From: Branchiostoma floridae
Taxonomy: Eukaryota > Chordata > Leptocardii > Amphioxiformes > Branchiostomatidae
Assembly: GCF_000003815.2 (NCBI RefSeq)
Contig: NC_049979.1
Span: 13,467,605 to 13,531,604, forward strand
DNA: 64,000 nucleotides
Direction: 5' to 3'
The notes under the pieces: generated by a model
Databases searched by the model: none
The model's input: the letters and a program-made list of their open reading frames with translations, nothing else
What the model was told of the DNA's origin: nothing
Part shown: positions 1 through 11,303 of the stretch, in pieces
How the letters are laid out: each line of letters starts with the position of its first letter
Numbering within the stretch: position 1 is the stretch's first letter
Position numbers and translations under genes: made by a program

Positions 1-3000
1 TTATGACAAACTGTACTAGGGATTATGAGTTTGATATGGGAAGACTAGTTCACATTTTGTGTCAATGCCTCATTGTTCTTTTCTATAGTATTGCTCTCAT
101 TTCCATCATACAGAAATATGGAATAGATACTAACAAAATGACTGCTCACACATAGAAAGTAAGTAAGCAGCAAATGCATACAATGAATAATCACCAAGTG
201 GTATAGCATACTTCACTCACTAGGCAGGACAGTGTTTACATCTTTCTTTCAATATCTATTATCCAACCATACACCACGAGTGAAAGAGAAGCTTGGTTGA
301 CAGTTTCTAGAATGCTATGCAGTTCTTGAATCTGGTAAGGTCAACAATTGTTGGCTGAATGATAAAAAAAGTCACTAGTAGTACTACCTATACAATCATT
401 ATACTTTGTATGATTGATACGTTTGAAGACTCTGGGTGTGTGATTCAATGTACCACAATATTGCTGATATGCTAGTTAGTGATATCCAATGATATATTTT
501 TTTCTCTGCTTTAGAACACACAAGTCAAAAAGAATGACAACATATTTGCCCTGGGCGTAACCACCTTTCTATTTGTTACGGTGATTCAGGTATGAAAGAT
601 GGAGTGAGTCAAACTCTGTGTGACTGCAATCCTACTACACTGTAATTTTATGAGTTCTACAAAGGAGGTTTGTTGGTGGTCAGGAAAGGTTATCAATATT
701 AACATTTTACAATCAGCATCAAAGAACCCAACACACTAATTGAGAAAGCGGGTGCCAGCTTTAGCAAAGCCCCATTGCACCACTAGCAAATGTAAAAGAG
801 TCATACACATGTTAAGTTACTCATATACTACGTCCTCAGTCCAATCACCTGTCGAGCGTAGAGTGGAATCATTTCATGAATATTCATGAGGCTGACAACA
901 GAGATGACATGATACTCTCCTGGGAGATTACCAGATGCAAACCTTTGTACTCGCATGAAATATTAACAGTTCAACATTTCCAAAATGCCTGTTTTTGTTC
1001 CCTGCACTTTGTTTACTTCCACATAAAACAATCTAGAATCTAAACTACAGCACAGGTCAGGGTTTTATCAGATGCAATGCCTTGAAGACAAGTTGACTAA
1101 AATCTGACTGAATGTTTAATACTAAAATTTCAAAGCTTGCATTGTTCAATTTGTTGACAATTTTTTCCTGTATGACTATGATCAGGCAAATCAATTTGTA
1201 GCTGAAGGACAGCAAAATTATGTTACTGTCAAACAACACCTGAACCTTATATAATTAACATCAATATTGACATAACGTTAAAAACAAGTGTGATACAATT
1301 GTTACACAAGGTGTGGTTTGCTGATATGGTGGTATTAAATATTTCATAACTTGTCCCTGAAGACCTTTGCCCGTATCTAAAACACACTGGACTGTGGACA
1401 GGTGACTCACCTGTTTGTTTACAAATTATCAGTGTTGTACAAACGCTTAAAATGTTTAAAATTCGAGCTCTTAAACGTATTTACAAGAAGACTTCAGCTA
1501 AATTGTCAAAGATACCTTGGTGTAAATCAAGTAAAAGTCTAATATGTATGGTCCCGTTTTAACAAGGATTTGATTTTCAACAGACAACCATGCACAGACT
1601 GACCAAGGACTGACAGAGTAACGTTTGACAACGCCAAAACCTTGAGTTATTCAACCGTGAGGGCAGTTTTGCCTAAATCACAGCTGTAGAGAGACTGTCC
1701 CTCATTAGTTAAAGAGTTTAAAATTTGACATTTAACTGAAGCCTGGAAATCACTGAGGGGTGGAATCACTGAAAGCCCACAAGGTCTACAACAACAACGA
1801 ACCCAGCAGCAAAGTTTAGGTGGGAGGGGGGAATTTCTGCCACCGGGCCCGCAAGGCATGTTTCTACCGACGCTATCCCCTGAGTTACGTACCTTTTCAT
1901 GGTCTCAAAAGGCAAGAAACATGCGCCAGTGCCCTAGGATGTGGACACAAGGGCTTCAGACGCCAGGTCCTGTACAGAGAAGGCGCTACAGCTCTGCGGA
2001 GTAACTTGTTGGCCGTACACGGTGCTGAGGTGTTGGCGGCGGAGTTTTCAAGCTGCGGGATTTCAAGCTGAGGACGCCGTACCGCATCAACACGCAAGTA
2101 AGCACTTTAAAGTGCGCGTTTATCCGAAAAAAATGTTACATAAAACAAGTGAAACTTGTAACACATTCACACATACTTATCTTAAATCATAAATGACATT
2201 TACTAATTATAAGGTGTGATTAAAGCAGGTGAATGTTTTTATTCTTTACGTATAGATGCACATCAGGCTTAGCGAGCTTGGCGGTCCTAGCGACCAGGTG
2301 GGAGACACGCCCAACAACAGAATTGATCATCAGTTTTCGGGTAGTATTTGCATCGACCGAACCCAATAAATTGTACCTAACAGAGTGTCAACGTACAAAG
2401 CAAATCACGGAGCTGTGATAATTGTTCAAGTCAAACTTAATACAGAAAAGTAAAGTTTGATACGCATGAATTGATTATAGCTATACATTTGTACTCATAT
2501 ACGGTCAGCAGGCCATTGTCTAGAATTAAGTGAGTTCAAAGAAAATAAAGTGGACATTGGTCGATCCAATGGCCTGTCCTTTCTTTTGAGAGCTAAACTA
2601 ATTGGCGATAATTTGTCTTGGATGAACTAACCCACATAGATTTACATCCTCAAAATGTATGAAATTACATTAGTTCATGAGATACTAGTATTCGAAGAGC
2701 TTATTGTCATTTTCATCTTTGGTGTAGTATTTGATTGCTATTAAGTTAATCAAACTGAAGAAAGATTTCTGAATAGATTCACAATAGAGGGGTCCCGATG
2801 ATGATATCGCACACTCAACATTCGATACAGACTATTCAGCAAGCAGTATTTCGATGAACTTGAGTACAAGGAGAAACGTGACCTCAAACTCCTTTAACTG
2901 ACCTGTTGACATCTCTTATCGCTGCGGGCTGTGTCCTTTAGGGTAGTGGAAGTAATTTTTTCAATAATTTCAACAGGAAGTCAAAAATTAAATTAGAATT

Positions 3001-3743
3001 TAAAAAAAAAACAGAATCATATTTAGGAAGCTTGAAGAAGCCATGATCACCGACGTTAAAAGAAGTGCCACCGTAAAGTTTTTTTCAGCCCTGTTTTTGA
3101 TACTGAATCAGATTATTTAGACTCATTACATTTACGTAAGAAGCCATTTGAGATATAAACCCTATATTTCTCAAATTGATGTGAAGGAGACGTTATATGA
3201 CTGGCCGAAAGACGAGATGACTAGGTCACAGGTGACCGTGCTTGTCAATAGAGACGTCCTCCTGCCCCACAAAGCGAAACTGGTGCCCTAGTGACCATGG
3301 ACACGTCAGCCCTGCCAGTGACGTTGTGCTACTGCCAGTCTGCTACATTCCCGCGATGCCGGGACATCGGATCGCCTTTCGAACGGAGAGATGGTTCGGC
3401 CCACATCCCATAATTGGCAAGCCTTGCGCTCAGAATAGTTTCCCACCGCTCTCCGGGCGGACACCAGCATACTTGCCCTCTAAAATCAGTGGACATCGAG
3501 TCGTGGACTTCGGGCAAAGGCAGCTATTACCATCCAAGAAATCATCTTAAAGTTTGTGAGAAAAAAACTGTTCTCTGTCAGGTGAGGTGGTCGTCCTCAA
3601 CAACCGAGGGATCTGCTACTCAGGACTAGGGTCGTGCGTCCGTGAGGATCCGACGTGCAGGCAGAGGACGCCATACAAGTGACAGGCATTCCTCCTCCCA
3701 CCCTCCGATATTTTGGGCTGTGCACAATTTGTAACCGGCAAAC
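1..3743. other. Intergenic stretch upstream of the HRC-like gene
   Basis: I see no convincing gene here except the exon-like segment at 515-589. The open frames present (for example around 1820-2190 and 3242-3550) are short, overlap in several frames and lack family-like composition. The sequence just before 3744 should contain the promoter and leader of the HRC-like gene, but no clear TATA box or other defined element was recognised. Confidence 0.5.
515..589 (+). other. Orphan exon-like segment, hydrophobic peptide
   Basis: Seen: a pyrimidine-rich tract ending in TTTAG, then 75 bp, then CAG|GTATGA. Only one frame is open across the 75 bp, and it is exactly 25 codons in phase 0. The peptide starts polar (NTQVKKNDN) and ends hydrophobic (IFALGVTTFLFVTVIQ), as at the edge of a membrane span. 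The FALG-type motif weakly recalls a loop in organic-anion transporters (SLCO/OATP), but that is a guess. I found no convincing partner exon downstream, so it may be the 3' part of a gene that starts left of the window, or chance. Confidence 0.3.
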
Positions 3744-6695
3744 ATGAAGCTCAGATTAAGGCACTTGTTGCTGCTTCTCCTAGGATTCCTCCTAGTTGTA
3801 CCTGACGGTATGGGTGTAAGAGCTCAGGATGACGACGATGATGATGACGACGATGATGATGATATTGATAACGATGATGACGACGACGACGACGATGATG
3901 AAGATGGTGATGAAGATGATGATGATGATGATGAAGATGATGATGATGGTATAGAAGACGACGAAGACGACGAAGATGATGATGATGACGATGATGATGA
4001 AGATGATGATGCTGACGCTGATGATGACGACGACGACGATGATGATGATGACGATGATGATGATGACGACGATGATGATGATGATGATGATGACGATGAT
4101 GAAGAGGACCACGAGAAAAACTCCCTTTGTAATTACATCTGCGATAGCTGCGACGTAAGCTCTTTATTTGTGTTTTCTTAGTCATCCTCATTGTTGACTT
4201 CTGGATTAAAACTTAAAACTGTCGGGCTTTCATTTTTAGATGGACTTCACCAAAGTGCAGGTTTTCTTTGTATGAAAGTTGCTAATTCACAGCCATTTCT
4301 TTTTATTTCATCAAAAGCTCAGTTTGTAGTACACCAAGTACTCAAGTGCTGAGATATAATTGTAATCATTTCCTGCTACGTGATGGGTTTATTAATGTAC
4401 ATCATTTGCAGTGTCTAGAAACCCAAGCTTAAGTTTTGCCAGATAACCTTTTGGGCACATCGTAGCAAATTAATATATTTCTGTATTATAGATATGTTGA
4501 CAAGACTGTCACCAATATGACAAGACTATTGTCATATCTTTAAATTTATTCGTACGGTCTATTTCAGTGTGTAGAGGCTGTTAAAACGCCAAACATATGA
4601 AGAGGGCCCCAATAACGATTGTGTGGCTCTCATGATGTGGCTTTAGATCTATGAAGCCCTAGGTTACTGCCCTACTTCTTGAACGCTTGGCAGCCAGAGT
4701 AGAGACCACACCCCGTGTCAGTTGGGCAGCTCTTGTTTCCAAATATCATATGATAAGTCAGGAATTATTCTTTATTTACTACAGCAAATGAACGACATTT
4801 CCCTTACCATACAGGCCGATACATTGAAAGCCCTTATTTTGAGTCGTCTCGCAAAGAATGCCGAAAGTCTAGTTGACCAGTAAATACTATCTTTTATATC
4901 CATACTTTGGACCGTGACTGCCGAGGTTCTATATTTGACTATGAAAGTGATACCCAGACACTCGTGGTGACTTTAACTTTAGCTGAGAGGCATGCCGAAA
5001 TATCTACTCATCGTAAATGAAATGAAATGAAAGTTTGGTACGATAATGTACGAAAGTACGATAATGAAAATCAGTAAATCCAACTTGGTTGATTTGGCCA
5101 AAGATTACAGTGATCAACGAGGTTAACTTTTTAACCTCCTTGCAGTGATTCAATATTAGCTACAGATCTGCTTTTTTGTGTTTATATTTCATGCTAGTTC
5201 GTTCAGTGGATAGCAATATGAATCAAGACATTTAATGATTGTTGTTTTGAAATCCTTTCAGTTCTGTGAATTCTGCGATAGATGTCCCTGCCGAATCAAT
5301 GACGAAGAAGAGTACTGCGACAAGTGCAAGGTATGCTGTCTTCATTTGAAGTAGCGTCCAGTAAATTTGTTGAAAATTATCTTGATCAATTATCAGTGCG
5401 TATTTTATACTACAGTTTCCGTGCCATGGCAAATACAGATTTCCTGTGACGGCTGCCGTGTTGAATCTGTTCTGCTCGACGCTGATCTCATGAAATGATA
5501 CACCAAACAGCTGCAGGAGGGGCGTGATGGAAACAGGCGTGAAATTATTCTCGAGTTGACCCGGCTGTCCGCTAAGTAGGCCAGACAGCTACAGGGGGAC
5601 TGTCATGTCAATACAAGCATGACATGTGTGCCAGGGCTGGGTATTTATAGCTCCATAAAGGGCATGTATCGCGCCCATATATCTGTCGGAAGAACGCCCG
5701 TCTGCATTTTCAATTCATAGAAATACTGAGCTAGCTTCCGAGGAACATGTATTGTCTAAATCTTGGCGATAAAAATCAGTTTTAGAAAGACTGATGTACT
5801 GGTTTAGATGTTGTCACCCGCCATTACAGGACTATTAGTATTGGGTACATGCCGGCTGTCGTACTCCTTGGGGGGAAGTTATGGTAAATTTCGACATTCG
5901 ACATACCACTATGTTCAACTAAGCAAGAGACTCGTGAGCGTAGATGAGGCCCGTATCTACAAACGGAATTCTTCGATATTCCATTTTTTTGTAAAAAAAA
6001 AATTGGATGGTGATCCATCAGTAACGGCTTAAGCACGACTTAAGCGCTGATGCCGCGTGTTGTGCCAAATCAAACAATGCGTGCAAGTTGTCAATTTGTG
6101 ACGTTAGTACAACTTGGACAGTATATGTATACATGATAGTTATTGCCTCAAAAGAAGTGTTATTATTTTTCAGTGCATCAGATATGACGCCTTCTTCGAG
6201 AATACGGGTCCCCTTCATTTCCCTTGACATAACGTGTGCTATTTTGATCCGTTACAGTTCTGCAGATTCTGTGGCGTCTGTGAAACCTTCTGTGAGAGTT
6301 ACGGGTGCACGCCTGGGTCATTCCTGGACAAGTTCACATCGACTGTCTTCGAGTAAGTTTCGATTTCTAGTCCACAAATCAGAACGATAAACTGCTGCCA
6401 CCTAGAACTGTGAGTTGTGAACATCTAATGGCAGTAGGTTATACCCTGCGACAGCGTATAAAGCCTCAGATGGTTCATATACATTGATAGTTATCTCAAC
6501 ATGTTGTTACAACGTTAACATTTGGATCATGAGGCCAAATGACATAAAGGGAGCCATGTTAATATCTTCAACTCCAAAGCATCATTAGTTAACTGTACAT
6601 ATTTTTCTTACAGAAAAATCGATAAACACGTCATCGACCTTGATGACGACGACGATGACGACGACGATGATGATGACGATAAAGATGAGCTATAG
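3744..6695 (+). CDS. HRC: Poly-aspartate, Cys-rich ER/SR luminal Ca-binding protein (HRC/aspolin-like)
   Basis: Four exons: 3744-4154, 5262-5330, 6258-6352 and 6614-6695 (stop TAG), all with GT-AG junctions and consistent phases, giving 218 residues. Residues 1-27 form a signal peptide with an eight-residue Leu/Gly/Phe core. Residues 29 to about 121 are almost all Asp with scattered Glu. Residues about 122-190 hold 14 cysteines in CxxC-type spacing (CNYICDSC, FCEFCDRCPC, FCRFCGVC), followed by a TPGSFLDKF segment. The last exon encodes a 13-Asp run and ends KDEL. Known: vertebrate HRC is a luminal sarcoplasmic-reticulum calcium-binding protein with an acidic His-rich middle and a C-terminal Cys-rich module, and fish aspolins are poly-Asp relatives. 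Inferred: a calcium-buffering ER/SR protein retained by KDEL. It differs from mammalian HRC in having Asp where that has His/Glu-rich repeats, and in the KDEL. Identification as HRC rests on the Cys module recalled from memory. Confidence 0.75.
3830..4116 (+). repeat. GAY trinucleotide tract encoding poly-Asp
   Basis: About 285 bp of GAT/GAC codons with a few GAA, GGT, GCT and ATT interruptions, inside exon 1 of the HRC-like gene. GAT and GAC are intermixed rather than a pure repeat. Reverse-strand and other-frame readings give long poly-His, poly-Ile/Val and poly-Met frames; these are artefacts of the repeat. Confidence 0.9.
5117..5142. repeat. Short imperfect palindrome, GAGGTTAA/TTAACCTCCTT type
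   Basis: ACGAGGTTAA and TTAACCTCCTTG form an inverted repeat around a few T residues, in intron 1 of the HRC-like gene. A close relative occurs at 9062-9087, so it is probably a dispersed small repeat. Confidence 0.4.
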
Positions 6696-8100
6696 AAGAG
6701 TCTTCACATCCTGACTTTAGAGTTTTATTTCAAACAAACACCATGAACCCTGGTCAATGTGATATTACAGGAACAAGTATTGGGAACATCTTAATGTCAA
6801 GACATGTCTTCTATCTGAAGACTCAAATGACTTATTGGGAGTTGGTAGAGTCTAATTCTATAAGCCAGCATATTTAAGGGGAACCCATTCGTTGAAGACA
6901 GCTTTCGAATATTTGCAAAATATACGGAATTTCACCAATCATAAACTTCTGCCACGAGCAATTGCCCTCTTTGTGAAAATGGAAAACAATCTAGCATTCA
7001 TGGCAATTTCAACGTCTACCAGGAAGACTTCAGGATGTAAACATTTTGAACAGAGTTCAAGTCAGAATCTTCCTGAAAAGTTTGCAAGTTTTAGTACCCA
7101 AGTGGCTAAATACGACATCAAAGTATACTTGCATTGTGAGCTGAATCTGAAGGCTGTTGATTACTCCCCTTTGCTTGAATTTCCACCACAGGAAAACGTG
7201 CTTGATGTGAATCTCAGGGCGACTTATAACGTTAGAATGCCAGCAGTATTGTAAGTCACCTATAGCAAGGCTGCATGTAAGAAAAGAAGTCAGTATAGGT
7301 ACACGGATTTGACAGTGTTGGTAGAAGGCATGCTGTAGAGCAGTTTGATACTGGACCAGATTCTAAAAGAAATCGAAGCACTGACTTTCCTGTGAAACAT
7401 GCTTCTTGAGGCAGTATTTCTGTACATTTTGGTGCTACCTGTGGACTGTTTATTTTCTGTGTGAATAAATGGCACTTTTTACAACTTAAGTGCACTTTGT
7501 ACTTATTATCAACCTTGTAATTTCCAGGAAGTGTGTTAGCCTGAGAAATATCGTGGGATTTGGAAAGAGCTATTTGTATTGTAGGCACATTGGTTATTAG
7601 AGCATGGTAGCAGTATTTTTAGGTGATGTAAAATCATAGGGCATCCCCATCCTGTAGGTATTGTCAAAACAGCTGTTGGTCACCTTGCAGTCTGGAGCTA
7701 GTTATCTACTAGCAGAGGTTAGACTAGTACCTAGACATACATGGAAACAGGTTTTAAAGAAATTGTTATTCCTGGTAAAGAAGGTATCAAACAACTAAGC
7801 CCTCATAATAAATACCATAGTTACCTCATGGAGGTTTGTGCCTTAAGGACTTTTCACATTTTCATTTGGAGTATTTGAGAGCTTTATCTAATTCTAGACA
7901 TAAGAAGAAATCACCATGTTTTGTTAACTCCTTGTTGGAAAATGCAGCCCAACTGACCAGTTGTGTTGATAATATAGCAATGTTAGTGTGAGAGATACAG
8001 ACTGAGATGACCATTAGATATAAAATGAATGTTTTTACTAAGTACTATCAACAGCTATCTTGAAAAAATAAAGAGGCATCACGAAATATTGTAAATCTGT
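6696..8100 (+). other. Probable 3' UTR of the HRC-like gene
   Basis: Sequence after the TAG stop at 6693-6695 contains no further plausible exon. Candidate AATAAA signals occur near 7463 and at 8067-8072. The 120-codon open frame at 6892-7254 has no recognisable domain and sits in this presumed UTR; I do not call it a gene. Confidence 0.45.
8067..8072 (+). terminator. Candidate polyadenylation signal (AATAAA), HRC-like gene
   Basis: AATAAA on the plus strand, 34 bp before the reverse-strand signal at 8106-8111. It is the last strong candidate before the territory of the convergent phosphatase gene. Confidence 0.4.
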
Positions 8101-8105
8101 ACAAC

Positions 8106-8111
8106 TTTATT
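8106..8111 (-). terminator. Candidate polyadenylation signal (AATAAA, minus strand), PTPN gene
   Basis: TTTATT on the plus strand reads AATAAA on the minus strand. If used, the phosphatase 3' UTR would run from 11303 to about 8090, roughly 3.2 kb. Earlier signals are possible. Confidence 0.3.
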
Positions 8112-9061
8112 GGACATTGCACCACATTTTTGTATACATGTACATAAAATGAAAGTATGAGTTCAGCTCTGTATAATGATTAAGTATGGGTATTGCAAAA
8201 AAAAAATAATAAGAAAAAGAAATACTGTTAGCAATTGTTTCCCATATCAAAATGTTCTGACCAAGCAGTATGCTGTGGATTACATCACTGAAACATGTAG
8301 CAGATACATGAGTAACACGACCAGAACATTGTTAATGCTTNNNNNNNNNNNNNNNNNNNNNNNNNNNNNNNNNNNNNNNNNNNNNNNNNNNNNNNNNNNN
8401 NNNNNNNNNNNNNNNNNNNNNNNNNNNNNNNNNNNNNNNNAAATATGCAGGTATTTTTTACATTCCTACACTTGTCTGTCCTTATCCAACATAGGGAGAA
8501 ATACTTGTAGTATGTAGCCTAAAAGGAAATCTAGAGTGAGATGAAAATACTCAACTATAGTCAAGCCAACTGGATAAGGGGTGGGTAGGATTTCATTGCT
8601 GCCACCCTTTGATATGTTATAGTACTGCAGCATTCTTCACAATAAGATAAGAACACATTCCTCAGTTAGAAGTACCTGAATCAGTGCATAGAAAAGGTTC
8701 TGAAATACAGCATATTTGGCACCAATGGTAAGTTTAGTACTGTACACTACCATTATCAATGCTGACTTTAGCTGTCTCAAAATGCCAGACCTGAGTCTAG
8801 GAAGACAAGTTACATGGCACAATGTGAGTTGACAAGCTACACCATACCAGTATAAAGGCTCCCTAAGATCAGCCCAATCATAGCTGTCATTGCTTCTGTG
8901 AAAAGGCAGGAATTATATTGCATAAGTTTGTGGCCTAACCTGCAACAACAGTCAGACATCACTTCTCTTCACATGTTCTAAATCTTGACCTCTGCCATGG
9001 GAATTATTTTGACTGTTCTTTGGTTCTTGGGTTACATCAAATAGAGAACTCACACCCAAAT

Positions 9062-9087
9062 CCAAGGAGGTTATCTTAACCTCTTTG
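9062..9087. repeat. Second copy of the AAGGAGGTTA/TAACCTCTTTG palindrome
   Basis: CCAAGGAGGTTA and TAACCTCTTTGCC form an imperfect inverted repeat, closely similar to 5117-5142. Confidence 0.4.
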
Positions 9088-10493
9088 CCAATACATATAC
9101 ATGTTGTATGAATGACTCAGATATGGCACTTACGACATACACATAGTTGAAGGATGAGTATAAAGTGAAACACAAAATCACAGATATGATGAAAGGACAT
9201 AGAGCCATGAAAATCTATTGGTGTCTTCAATTACACAAAAAAGCGCAGCTTTAAAGTTTAAAAGAAACAGTATGTTCATTCTTGATCTTGTGATAGGACT
9301 TTACAAATGTCATAGCCATGTACAACATTCATTTACACGATGTATTTACAAAGCTGATACAGATAAAAATGTACAATGTGTTAAATGTAGGAAGCATTTA
9401 TGATTAATGGTTAAAAAAGACAGCAATACTTAAAAACAAGTTAAAATGTACCTTCTAGGTAATGAACTGGTTAAAATATATGGTCCTAAGTATAGGCTAT
9501 TTCCTATGATAAAACTACAAAATAAAAGCCCTTGGCAACCTCGCATGAAATTATCACATCTACCACTTGGTAGAACCAACACATGATCATGCATTTTCAG
9601 TCATTTGCTTCCTTTCATTCTAAAATAACTTTTTTCCATCTCAAACTTTCCAATTCTTTAAACCTTAACCTGAATCCTTCATTGCCACGAAGCAATCATT
9701 TCAATCTTGTCATTTAGATTTCAGATTGAATAACAAATGAAACAGATGCTGGGTGACACATTGCGTTCTAGACTACGTCTCATCCTCTGCAGTAACTGAT
9801 GACTCAATTGTTTTGCTCGCTAACCACGTGGCTCACAATCAAAAAGATTGAGCCAGCAGTTACTGTGGAGGATGGCACCCAGACTAATTTCTTTCTCCCA
9901 ATCACTCAAAACTTTCCTCTTTCATTTCTCCAAGATGATAACCTGGGTACCACCACTGTTGGGTTTTGTCTGCTCTCTCTCAATGCTGGGATGGGAGCAG
10001 ACAAAAGCTACCATGGATAGAATCAAGGCTAACAAATTGTGGCATCTTTCTCAAAAGCTGCCTATGACTTTCCCACTCTTTAACAGATCCTCCATTCATT
10101 AACCTCTCACATTCAAAATGCAGAAATACCTTCCANNNNNNNNNNNNNNNNNNNNNNNNNNNNNNNNNNNNNNNNNNNNNNNNNNNNNNNNNNNNNNNNN
10201 NNNNNNNNNNNNNNNNNNNNNNNNNNNNNNNNNNNNNNNNNNNNNNNNNNNNNNNNNNNNNNNNNNNNNNNNNNNNNNNNNNNNNNNNNNNNNNNNNNNN
10301 NNNNNNNNNNNNNNNNNNNNNNNNNNNNNNNNNNNNNNGTGTTCGCCCTGCTCAGGGACAATATTTGGCCATTTTGCTTTGGTATACAAATGTACAGGTC
10401 TCACGTTTTCTTACTACTAGTACTAGGTACATTACTTCCTCAGGCTGTGTATAGTAACAGGTTATTCCTGGATCAGGCACAGTCAACAACTTA

Positions 10494-10594
10494 CTTGAAG
10501 CATAGCCTGGTATCCAGCCGTAATTATAGCTCCCGAGAGGAGAGAAGAGACTCGGGAGCTATAATTACGGCTGGATACCAGGCTACTTGAAGCA
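10494..10594. mobile_element. 83-bp foldback element with 35-bp perfect arms and 9-bp TSD
   Basis: The element spans 10503-10585. The arms 10503-10537 and 10551-10585 are perfect reverse complements (beginning TAGCCTGGTATCCAGCC), with a 13-nt purine loop. It is flanked by identical 9-bp direct repeats CTTGAAGCA at 10494-10502 and 10586-10594. The length and duplication indicate transposition of a tiny non-autonomous element. A 9-bp duplication is seen in Mutator-like families; hAT and P families give 8 bp. It has no coding capacity. Confidence 0.85.
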
Positions 10595-11303
10595 GTCTCC
10601 TCTTTCTGAACACTGTAAAGGTATACTGTGTCATTATGGACCTGCCAATAGGTACTTCTGTCTTCCTATTGGTTACATAACTAAATGCTAGCAATTTTCT
10701 TGCTAACAGAACTTAATTATGATACAACTTAATGCCTTCAAGGGGCAGAAGAAGGCGAGCTGACATTGCTGTCTCTGAGAATTTGTAGCAGGGCCATTGA
10801 TGGTACCGGTATGACTTGATCTCCTATGAATGTTACATGTAAAAGACAGTGATGGTATGCTCTGTTGGTATGATGTCTGCTTGTATGAACATGTATCACC
10901 AAACCAGTTGTCTGTGTCAGAACCAGTGACACCCTGAACTTGGCACTGCCTGCAGGGGTCACTTCCCACTGCCCATATCCAGTTCTGTGTTCAACAAATA
11001 GCAGTCTTTCTAGGTCATAATTTACCAAGTACATTTGATAATTATCATCATATCTAACATTTGAATTGTAAGAAAATCTTACATCTAGCAGTTTCTGGTT
11101 TGTCATGCTGTGCTTGTTGTTGATATAAGAGACAAATATGACTGATGAACGACCAATGTCAACCACTGTTCACATCTTGCAGACAGCCATGTCACACAAG
11201 TACGTTGTACAATATATTCCAAGGACCACATCAAAAATGTGTGTCACAGAACCCAGACTTTTCACCACCAGGGGAAACGTCCTACCAAAGACAGGGAGTC
11301 TGC

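Larger units (their letters stand above)
8112..11303 (-). other. Region downstream of the PTPN stop codon, probable long 3' UTR
   Basis: No exon of either flanking gene is recognised here. It contains two gaps (8341-8440, 10136-10338), one short palindrome and one foldback element. The longest minus-strand frame (10738-11166, 142 codons) has no recognisable motif and lies immediately 3' of the phosphatase stop, so I treat it as UTR. Confidence 0.4.

Noticed and set aside
3751-4191. Minus-strand poly-His and Ile/Val-rich frames and a plus-strand poly-Met frame over the Asp tract
   Set aside because: They are other-frame readings of the GAT/GAC repeat; only the plus frame has a signal peptide, correct splice phases and continuation into Cys-rich exons.
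6892-7254. 120-codon plus-strand frame after the HRC-like stop
   Set aside because: No recognisable domain, lies in the presumed 3' UTR, no supporting splice sites or neighbouring exons.
10738-11166. 142-codon minus-strand frame downstream of the phosphatase stop
   Set aside because: Composition not family-like and located in the probable PTPN 3' UTR; length is compatible with chance.
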